DNA of 64,000 bases from Ahaetulla prasina. Lineage: Eukaryota > Chordata > Lepidosauria > Squamata > Colubridae. Location of the stretch: NCBI RefSeq assembly GCF_028640845.1, contig NC_080542.1, positions 148,799,298 through 148,863,297 on the forward strand, given 5' to 3'. Shown here in pieces: positions 47,201 to 58,894 of this stretch. The position numbers and the translations under genes were made by a program. Below the pieces are notes generated by a model. That model did not search any database, was not told the DNA's origin, and worked only from the letters and a program-made list of their open reading frames with translations. Each line of letters begins with the position of its first letter. Within the stretch, counting starts at the first letter, position 1.

Positions 47201-50200
47201 GGAGGGGTTTGAAGTGGCTAATGTTGCAGCTGCGGTCTGGCTTCTGGTCCTTGGTCGTGCTTCCTGATCAGTGTGGGTTTGGGTGTGCTTTCTGGGTGGA
47301 TGTGTGGTGGTGACATCCTGTGTGGACCTCGTGAGTGTGGGTCTGGTGTCATTCCTCGTGTTAGGGACACGTTTGTCAATAAGGGCAGGTTTCAAATGGC
47401 TGGTAGGCGGAGGTATCATCTCGCTTTGTTCATGCTGTGGGCGTTTATCTCGATGGCTTCTCTGATTATTCTGTTGTTAAAGTGTTCAGTTTTACGATAG
47501 GTTCTGGTCTTTTTAAAGTCAATATCGTGTCCCAGACTTTAAAGTGTTGGACCAGGGAAGAAGTTGGTTCTTTTTTGAATGAGTTCTTGTGTTCTTCAAT
47601 GCGCACTTATTCTTCTGTTGGTTTGTCCAATGTATGTGGTGGGCAGGCGTGCATGGATTTCATATACTCCTTGATTTTCTAACTCAATTTTGTCTTTGGG
47701 GTTTCTTAGGATGGTGAATATTTTTTGGTTTGTGCAGAATGCTGTCTTGATGTTATGTTTGTGGAGGATCCTGCTGATTCTGTCTGTGGTGCCTTTTATA
47801 TATGGGAGGAGGGCTGTGCCATTTTCTTGCTCTCTGTCTTGGGTTTTAGTGGGGGTTCTTTTTGATTAGTTTGGTAATCTTATTTCTCTGGAATCCATTG
47901 GATGTTAGTACGTTTGTGAGTGTGTAGTTCGTTTTTAGGTGTTGTTCACAGCTAAGCATTTTGTTCTAGAGATGAGTGTCTTGGCTTGAGAGTTGATCTG
48001 TGCTGGGTGGTGGTGTGAGAGTGCATGCAGATAGCGGTTTGTGTGTGTTTTCTTCTGGTAGATGGTGTGTCCTAGGGAGCCATTGGGTTTCTTGTAGACT
48101 AAGACATCTAGGAAGGGAAGTTGGTTGTTAACTTCTGTTTCCATGGTGAACTGTATTTTGGGGTGTAGGCTATTGAGGTGTGTGAGGAAGTTTTCAAGTT
48201 TTTCTTTCCCGTGTGGCCAGATTATGAAGGTGTCGTCTACGTATCTGAGCCAGAGTTTGGGTTTGTGATCAGATTTTTCTAGTGCTTGGGTTTCAAAGTG
48301 TTCCATGTAGAGGTTGGCAATGACAATTTTCATTGTCATTGTCATGGCAATGAAATCATAATCTGGCCACACGGGAAAGAAAAACTTGAAAACTTCCTCA
48401 CACACCTCAATAGCCTACACCCCAAAATACAGTTCACCATGGAAACAGAAGTTAACAACCAACTTCCCTTCCTAGATGTCTTAGTCTACAAGAAACCCAA
48501 TGGCTCCCTAGGACACACCATCTACCAGAAGAAAACACACACAAAACCGCCTATCTGCATGCACTCACACCACCACCCAGCACAGATCAACTCCGTAGCC
48601 AAGACACTCATCTCTAGAACAAAATGCTTAGCTGACGTAACAACACCTAAAACTACACACTCTCACAAACGTTTTGTAACATCCAATGGATTCCAGAGAA
48701 TTAAGATTACCAAACAAATCCAAAAAGAACCCCCCACTAAAACCCAAGACAGAGAACAAGAAAATGGCACAGCCCTCCTCCCATATATAAAAGGCACCAC
48801 AGACAGAATCAGCAAGATCCTCCACAAACATAACATCAAGACAGCATTCTGCACAAAACAAAAAATATCCACCATCCTAAGAAACCCCCAAAACAAAATT
48901 GAGTTAGAAAATCAAGGAGTATATGAAATCCCTTGCACCGCCTGCCCCACCACATACATCGGACAAACCAACAGAAGAATAAGTGCACGCATTGAAGAAC
49001 ACAAGAACTCATTCAAAAGAGGAACCAACTTCTTCCTGGTCCAACACTTTAAAGTCACAGGACACGATATTGACTTTAAAAGACCAGAACTATCGCCAAA
49101 ACTGAACACTTTAACAACAGAATAATCAGAGAAGCCATCGAGATAGAAAACGCCCACACAGCATGAACAAACGAGATGATACCTCCGCCTACCAGCCATT
49201 TGAAACCTGCCCTTATTGACAAACGTGTCCCTAACACGAGGAATGACACCAGACCCACACTCACGAGGTCCACACAGGATGTCACCACCCCATCCTGCAC
49301 GATCAGGAAGCACGATCAGGACCAGAGGACCCACATGCTTAGCCACTAAACCCCTCCAATCCATACATGCAGCAGACTGACACCCTCACGAAGATGTATG
49401 CGACCACGAACCACGAGCCAACAGCAGCAGTGCAGCTCACCAGCTCAAATCCCCTGCAGCACAGATTAGACTGAGCACAAGCCCCCACCAACTGGGACAC
49501 ACCCCAGCCAATCAGGCACAGAAACCCCATCCAATCAGAGCACAGCCAAGCTCACCAATCAGTTCAAACCCCACTAGCAGTTAAAAGGAAGAAACAGCTG
49601 CGATCACACATTGCTCCCAAACGAAGCTGAAGCCTGAAGATAATGAGACTTCGTCGAAGCGTCGCCAAGATTCTAATTTTACAGGGAAACCCGAACAACC
49701 AAAGACCTATATACAAACACCAGTGAAAACCTCAGAAAACAAATATTGCACCTCTCGGAGAAATCACCATCTGACCAGGACCTATGAAAACTAGAAGTCA
49801 AGAGCTTCCATTTTATGTGACCTCGCATTCCTCACAAAACTGCCCGATGAAATTTAATCCCCAAATGCTTCCAATTGAAATTCCTCAACTCTGCAGCCAC
49901 CAAGCAGCATCCTAAAAGAAATTGGCCTTAATCAGAAATGAACTTCACACAAAAGATTCCTCCTAGATCAAATCAACAAAGATCTCCTCACACTTCACCT
50001 CAAACTCAGCAACAAGATGCACCGGCACTTTGGGACAAATCCAAAACAACTTGCCGTCTGGAGGCGAAACACAGACCACCCTCAAGACAGACACGCACAC
50101 CAACAAACTCCGAAGACTACAAGAGCATGAAACAAACCCCTCCACCCTCACAGCAACACATGAAACAAACAGTGCATAACATCTCAGATAGGATCCTCAC

Positions 50201-52582
50201 CAAAGCTGAAACCGATGTCCTTTCCAAAGTTCAACTTTGCAGTCACTCCCAAATACATCCCACTGAGACCATTATATGCGGAGTTGAAACCAGCCTGACC
50301 AAAATCAACCCCGATGACGCTAACAAAATCAGACTGAAATCACCAACATCCTCTGCAGCAGCAAGCCACCCAAAAGCAACTTACCCAAGAGGAACAGACA
50401 GCACTACTTAACCTGAAAAAGATACCAGCATAATAATCCTACCAGCAGACAAGGGCAGCATACGGTGGTTATGAACACATCTGACTACCAAACCAAATTA
50501 ACCAACCTACTCCAAGACCCTGCATACAAGCCCTAAAAACAGACCCCACCACCTACCTAGAAAAACCACTAGATCCAAAATAAAAGCCTCCCCATCAGCG
50601 AAGAAATCCAACAAAGAATCATTCCCAGAGAAATCATCCAGATGCCCTAAGCTCTCGGCCTCCCAAGATACACAAAGAAGGAACCCCCACTCAGACCCAT
50701 AGTCAGCTCCATAGGCTCACCTCTACAAAACCTAGCCAAATTTCTCGAAACAACTACAGCCCTATGCAGAATCCATCGCCTCACGTAAAAACTCATTCCA
50801 GTTCATAGAGATCATAAAGAAACAAAACTTACAGCCCAGCGACCTACTCGTGAGCTTTGATGTCATATCCTCTTCACCCAAGTGCCAATCAAAGAAGCCT
50901 TGACAGCTATCCAAAACAAATATAACCCCCAAGCACATACTAGATCTGACCAACCACTGCCTATCAACACATACTTCATCTATAACGGACAAAAATACAA
51001 ACAAATAGAAGGCGCACCCATGGGATCACCCTCTCACCTGTCATTGCCAACCTCTACATGGAACACTTTGAAACCCAAGCACTAGAAAATCTGATCACAA
51101 ACCCAAACTCTGGCTCAGATCGTGACGACACCTTCATAATCTGGCCACACGGAAAGAAAAACTTGAAAACTTCCTCACACACCTCAATAGCCTACACCCC
51201 AAAATACAGTTCACCATGGAAACAGAAGTTAACAACCAACTTCCTTCCTAGATGTCTTAGTCTACAAGAAACCCAATGGCTCCCTAGGACACACCATCTA
51301 CCAGAAGAAAACACACACAAACCGCTATCTGCATGCACTCTCACACCACCACCCAGCACAGATCAACTCCGTAGCCAAGACACTCATCTCTAGAACAAAA
51401 TGCTTAGCTGACGAACAACACCTAAAACCGAACTACACACTCTCACAAACGCATTTAACATCCAATGGATTCCAGAGAAATAAGATTACCAAACTAATCC
51501 AAAAGAACCCCCACTAAAACCCAAGACAGAGAGCAAGAAAATGGCACAGCCCTCCTCCCATATATAAAAGGCACCACAGACAGAATCAGCAAGATCCTCC
51601 ACAAACATAACATCAAGACAGCATTCTGCACAAACCAAAAATATCCACCATCCTAAGAAACCCCAAAGACAAAATTGAGTTAGAAAATCAAGGAGTATAT
51701 GAAATCCCATGCACCGCCTGCCCCACCACATACATTGGACAAACCAACAGAAGAATAAGTGCACGATTGAAGAACACAAGAACTCATTCAAAAGAGGAAC
51801 TAACTTCTTCCCTGGTCCAACACTTTAAAGTCACAGGACACGATATTGACTTTAAAAAGACCAGAACTATCCCCAAAACTGAACACTTTAACAACAGAAT
51901 AATCAGAGAAGCCATCGAGATAGAAAAACGCCCACACAGCATGAACAAACGAGATGATACCTCCGCCTACCAGCCATTTGGAAACCTGCCCTTATTGACA
52001 AACGTGTCCCTAACACGAGGAATGACACCAGACCCACACTCACGAGGTCCACACAGGATGTCACCACCACATCCACCCAGAAAGCACACCCAAACCCACA
52101 CTGATCAGGAAGCACGACCAAGGACCAGAAGCCAGACCGCAGCTGCAACATTAGCCATTTCAAACCCCTCCAATCCATACATGCAGCAGACTGACACCCA
52201 CTACGAAGATGTAGCACGACCACGAACACGAAGCCAAACAGCAGCAGTGCAGCTCACCAGCTCAAATCCCCCTGCAGCACAGATTAGACTGAGCACAACC
52301 AAGCCCCCACCAACACAGGACACACCCCAGCCAATCAGAGCACAGAAACCCCCCATCCAATCAGAGCACAGCCAAGCTCCCACCCAATCAGTTCAAACCC
52401 CCACTAGCAGTTAAAAGGAAGAAACAGCTGCGATCACACATTGCTCCCAGAAGCACGAAGCTGAAGCCTGAAGATGACGAATGGGACTTCGTCGAAACGT
52501 CGCCAAGACACTTCCAATTTTACACGGGAGAAAACCCGAACAACCAAAGACCTATATACAAACACCCGTGAAAACCTCAGAA

Positions 52583-52646
<64 letters not shown>

Positions 52647-52901
52647 GGTCTTTGGTTATTCGGGTTTTCTCCCGTGTAAAATTGGAAGTGTCTTGGCGAC
52701 GTTTCGACGAAGTCTCATTCGTCATCTTCAGGCTTCAGCTTCGTGCTTCTGGGAGCAATGTGTGATTGCAGCTGTTTCTTCCTTTTTAACTGCTAGGGGG
52801 GGTTTGAACTGATTGGGTGGGAGCTTGGCTGTGCTCTGATTGGATGGGGTTTTTTTGTGCTCTGATTGGATGGGTGTGTGTCCTGTTTGGGTGTGTGTAT
52901 A

Positions 52902-52932
<31 letters not shown>

Positions 52933-52935
52933 TTA

Positions 52936-52968
<33 letters not shown>

Positions 52969-53017
52969 TTGTTTTCTGAGATTGTATATACCTATTTTTC
53001 TTGCCTACATTTGTGTG

Positions 53018-53054
<37 letters not shown>

Positions 53055-56000
53055 TGCCTACAATTGTTGAGATCAACCACTAAAATTTTGCTAAGATTTT
53101 CAGGAGATAGGATGAGATAGATAGAGATTATATATATATAAATATATACATACATATACACACACACATATACATCTAAATATTTCCAACCGTCCATTTC
53201 TCACAGGGCCAGCCTGAAACTGTACAGGAGGCGCTGAGATTCACCATGGACGTCATCGGAGGGAAGTGAGTGGTTGCTAGGGAGTCACCCCATTTTTGTA
53301 CTTCCTCCCCCCCATGCACCCCCCTTTCTTCTAAGTGCAGGTTGCTCTTGGCTTCCTTACAAAAGTTACAAGGGCCCTGAAATAAGTGGCTTTTGCTTGT
53401 TTTTCTCACTACCCTTGCAGCCTCCCCATGATTATGTGATCAAAATTAAGATGCTTGGGTAACCAACTCATGTTTACGACGGTCACAGTGTTCCGGGGGG
53501 GTCAGGGTGATCCCCTTTTGCAACCTTCTGAAGCCAGATTCTCTTAATAAGCGGCTTGCTCATTTATCAATGGCAGTGATTCACTTAACAATGATGGCAA
53601 GAAAGAGTGAGTTTTGTGACCTCTTTTTTCCTTCTTAGGTATAGTTCATCCAAAAAAGATAACGACTTTATCTACCACGAAGCCGTCCCTGTACTGGATA
53701 CTTTGCAGTCTATTAAAGGTAATGGGGAATGGGTTGCTTTAAGAGGGATGGACTTCCACTCCCAGAATCCCCCAGCCGGCAGGATAGAATTCAGGGCTGG
53801 TTTGCAGGCTGACCCTTCCGCACTCTTACTGGGGTCTCTGGGGTGGGGGCCTTATGGGTAATCCCTGTCATTACCATTCCTTCCCACCAGGGGCCTCATT
53901 GGTGAAAGCCCTCCCAGTCAACCCCACCGATCCAGCCGTAACTGGCCCGGATATTTTTGCCAAACTGGTGCCGATGGCTGCCCATGAAGCCTCATCGCTC
54001 TACAGGTAGGGAGGTGGAGTGAACCAGAGCGGAACCCCCTTTCTATGGGGCAAGGCTGGGGAGGGGGGACAGTACACTCCCATCGGGGCCGGTGGTCTCC
54101 AAGGGCGTTGAGGTGATCACCAAAAGCTGGAATTAAACATGGAAGAAAATCGGGAGACCAACTGCAGTTCCTGCAAGAGTGGCATTACACGTACCAACGT
54201 AAGAGAGTATTTGTAGCTCGGGGTTGAACTGGGAGGGTCCTTGGTGCTCTCTGAACTGGGTGGTTTCCTTGTGGATGTCTTTTGACCCAGCTAGGGAGCA
54301 TCATCAGTGCTAGAAGGGAATGGAGTTTGGGAGGAGGAGGAGGAGGGGTAGAAAGAGATGGGGAGGGGGAGGGGCAGGAGGAAAGGAGGAGGAGGAGGAG
54401 GACTGTGGGGTCCTTGATGATCTTTGAGCTTGGGGCTTTTCTTGGAGACATTTCATGACCCAACTAGGGAATATAATCAGTACCAGAAATAAGAATCCCA
54501 CCACCTTTTCCGACCGATGATGTTCCCTAGTTGGGTCATGAGACATCTGCAGCAAAACTAACCGACAGCATGGAATGCTCCACCCGAGAGGTCTCCAGGG
54601 GTGCCCGCTCTTCTGCGGTCCTCACCAGCTTCTTGATGCTTCTCAAGAGGAAAGATGGACCAGCTGGTGGTGAGGTCCACCTTTGAGAAGCCTAGTAGAA
54701 GCTTGGCTCAGCTCCGGGTTCCGATCTCGCCAGTGGAAGGTCTTGAGGAGGCCCGTCCTTGATGACGATGGAGAAGCTAGATTGTCTTCTCCATCCAGAG
54801 AAATTGTCCACCCCTCCTCCTCATCCTCCTCCTCCTCTTTCTTCCTCCTCCTCCTCCTCTTCCTCTTCCCCATTCTCATTCTTCTCATTCTAATTCTGCT
54901 AATTCTAATTCTTCATTAATTGTTTTAATTCATTAAATTCTGCTAATTCTTTCTAATTCTAATTCTTTTTCTTCCCCGTCCTCCTCTAAATTCTTCTAAT
55001 TCTTCTTTCTAATTCTTCTTTTTTATTAATTTTTAAAAATTCTTCATTAAATTATTGTTCTTCTTTAAATAATTCTTCTTTAAATTCTTCTTTCTAATCT
55101 TATACTTTATTAATTTTTTTCTAATTCTTCATTATATTCTAATTATTTCTCTTCCTCCTCCTCTTCCTTTTCCTGTCTAATTCATCTTCATCATCATCAT
55201 CTTTTTCACTCGGTTTCTGGTCCTCAGCGAGGAGAAAGCCAAGCTGTTGAGGGACGTCATGGCCAAGATTGACACCAAGAACGAGACTCTCGAGTATGTA
55301 TGTTTCCATCCCGGGTTGGGGTGGGATGAGGGATCACAAAGCCCATGGTGCAGAGGGGGGAAGGAAGAAGAGGGATTCTTCTCTGGACAAGTCCTTGGTT
55401 CACTTAGTGACCATTCGAAGTTCCAACAGCAATGAAAAAAAGGACCACTTTCAACACTTAGTGTCCTTGGATCATGTCATCCAAATACACACATTTGGCA
55501 ACCGACTCATACTTACGACTGTTGCAGCGTCCCAGGCTCACTCCATCCCCTTTTGGCGACCTTCCGACAAGGGAAGACTCTGATTCAGTTAACGACCTCA
55601 ATGCAGGTGATCCTCAACATTACGACCTCCCTGGAGGCCAACATTTCTGGGGCTGAGTGAGACATTGGCAAAAGGGAGTTTCGCTCCACGTTACGTCCTT
55701 TCTGGCTACTATTGTTAAGCGGATCACTGTGTCGCCCAGTTGTTAACTGAATCTGGCTTCCCCGTGTGACCTCAGGACACTGTGACCATTGTAAATACAA
55801 ATCGGGTCTAAGCATCTAAATTTTGATGGTCATAAGTGTGAAGACGGCCATCAGTTGCTTTTTTTTCCTGTGCCATTGTCACTTTGAATGGTCACTAAAT
55901 GAAAACTGTTGTAAGCCAGGGACCTCCCTCTGCTGACTTAACTGCGAGCAATTCATTTAATAACCATGGCAAGAAATATCTTAAAGTGGGACAGAATTCA

Positions 56001-58829
56001 CTTAAGAATCATCACGGAAATTTGGGGGCTTGACGGCCAACATAAGTTGAGTACCATCTGTCTGTGTTGGGCAGTGAATTGGATAAGTTTCCTGAAAACA
56101 TCAGAGCGACTTTTGACGGAAGGGTGCACACAGAAAGTCTTTATCTTGTGACGGTTTTAAATTACAATGGTCCGGGAGGGGGGGAAGGACCGTTTTTTGC
56201 CCTTATGTCTGTTTTGCCCACCTTCCCAGGATCCTGATGCTTGGTGGGCGGCTCGCAGTTACAACAAGCCAAGTCAATGGCGGGGGGGAGAGCCCAATTC
56301 ATTTAACGACCGTCATGACTGACATTCCACGAACACAGGGAGTCGCTTAGCATGGAGAGGGAGAGAGAAAGAGAGACGACGTCATCTGAGGGCGAAAGTC
56401 GCTTTTCGCCATTGTCTCGCTTAGTGATAGAATGGTGGTTGTAAGTCGAGGAAGGCCCGCCCAAAACGCCTTAAACTGAGTTTCGTCCCATGGCAGGCAG
56501 TTCATGGACTCTCTGCAGCTGGACCCTGAGACGGTGGACAATTTGGACATGTACGACCACATCCCACCCGTCTTGATGGAGAAATGCGCAGCGCTCAGCG
56601 TACGCCCAGAGACCGTGAAAAACCTCGTCCAATCCATGCAAGGTAAGGGGTCCCACGGGACAATTCCTGCCACGGGGTGAGAAGGATGATTTCAGTTTGC
56701 CTTCCTACCTCTTCTTCCACAAAACGGGGTGCTCACTTGTTGGGTTTGGGGTCTTCTCTGGCCTAGGGGGCTCTCCTGGGACCGAAACAGGACCGGTGGG
56801 AGCGAGGAAAACAAATAAGCATGGAGAAAACTGAGGGCTAGCTGATTGAATGATTGGCATCTTCCATTATTCCTTCCTTCCTTCCTTCCTTCCTTCCTTC
56901 CTTCCTTCCTTCCTTCCTTCCTTCCTTCCTTCCTTCCTTCCTTCCTTCCTTCCTTCCTTCCTTCCTTCTTTCCCTCCCTTTTCTCTCTTTTCCTTCCTTC
57001 CTTCCTTCCTTCTTTCCCTCCCTTTTCTCTCTTTTCTTTCCTTCCTTCCTTCCTTCCTTCCTTCCTTCTTTCTTTCTTTCTTCCTTTCTTCCATTCTTCC
57101 TTCCTTTCTATCTTCCCTGTCCCTTCTTCTTTTTTCATTTCCTTTCATTCTTTGTTTCTCTTCTTTCTCTTTCTTGTTCCTGCTTTCTTTCTCCTTTTCC
57201 TTTCATTCATTTTGTTTCTTTCTTTCCTTTCTTTCTTCCTCCCTCCCTCCCCTCTCCTCCTCCCTTCTTTTTCCGCCTCCTTCTCTCCTCTCCCACTCCC
57301 TCCTGTAGTCCTCTCCGGTGTCTTCACTGACGTGGAAGCCTCCCTGAAGGACATCAAGGACCTGCTGGAGGAAGACGAGGTTGAGGAGCAGAAGCTTCGA
57401 GAGACCCTGGGCAAGGCCCCTCCGCCGTCCCCGGACCCCCTGGTCCCCTCCGCCAGCGGGGTGGCCGAAGTGGCCAAGGAGTGGGCCAAATACCTGGAAG
57501 TCCACCAGAAGGCCAGCTTCACCAACACCGAGCTCCACAAAGCCATGAACCTTCACATCACCAACCTCCGGCTCCTCAGCGGGCCCTTAGAGGGGGTGAA
57601 GGCTGCCCTGCCTGCCCCCAGCCTGTCGGAGGGTAAGTCTCGCTTTCCCTTTCTCCATTGTGATTCTGCCTGGTTCCCCCCACTCCTTGAGTGGTTCTGC
57701 CTCTGAGCTGGACCCCAAAGGGCACTGTGGGTAAAATTTGGTATGGGTATCCTGGAGGGTTTATGATTAGGATTAGAATTAAGGGTGAGTGTTAGAGGTT
57801 AAGGATTGTTAGGAGTAGGATTAAGGGTTAGAATTAGAGTTGATTAAAGTTAAAGGTGTGGTAGAAGCAGTAGGATTAAGGGTTTGGATTGGATTTAGAG
57901 TTAAGTATTAAGGGTTGGGATTCGGGTTAAGTATGAGGGATTAGAGTTAAGGATTTAAAAGAGAATTGGATGAGGATTATGGTTGAGGATTACGGTTAAG
58001 GGTGAGTGTTTGGGATGAAGGGTTAGGAATTAAGATTAAGGGTTAGGATTAGATTTGAAGATTAGGGATGGGGATTAAGGTTAAGAGTTTAAATTGGATT
58101 AGGGGTTAGTGTTAAGGATTAAGGTTTAAAATAGGAATGATGGTGAGGGTTAGGATTAGGGATTAGGGTTAGGTTAAGGATTGTTAGGATTGGTATTAAG
58201 AGTAAGGGTTAGACCTTAAGGGTGAGGGATTATAGTTAAAGATTAAGGGTTAGGATTAGAGTTGATGGTTAGGGTTAAGGATTAAGGGATAGGTAACATC
58301 ATGCAACCTTTGTCATAATTGTAAAAATTATCTCTGCTGTCATCCCTTGGGACCATCGCTAAGTAAACAGTCGTACGTCAAGGAGCCCGTCCTCGGTTTC
58401 CCAAAAATGAAATTTTATTTTTTGGCTTCGTTTTTGGAGTGTGCGCGAGCCAACAACATCCTGTTTGGTCTTTCCAACTCAGGGATTTTCCCCCTGGTTC
58501 TTTTTTGTTCATTCGTTTGTGTTTTGAGGAAAGAAACGGGTACAATTTTTGGAAGGGGGTGTTGACATTGCTTTTACCCCACCCCCACTGCCCACCCACA
58601 TACACACACACCTGACTCACCTACAGATGGAAAGAAAGAGAAAAAGAAAGAGAGAAAGAGAGAAAGAAGGAGAGAAAGAATAGAAATAAAAAGATGGATG
58701 GATGGATGGATGGATGGATGGATAGATAGACAGATATAGACAGACAGAAAGATAGATAGACATAGATAGAAAGAAATAGACAAATAGACAGATAGACAGA
58801 CAGACAGATAGATATAGACAGGTAGACAG

Positions 58830-58894
<65 letters not shown>

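Noticed and set aside
48286..49125. GIY-YIG frame as an independent homing endonuclease or host nuclease
   Set aside because: Continuous with PLE RT sequence and repeated in four copies with terminal repeats, so it is the PLE endonuclease.
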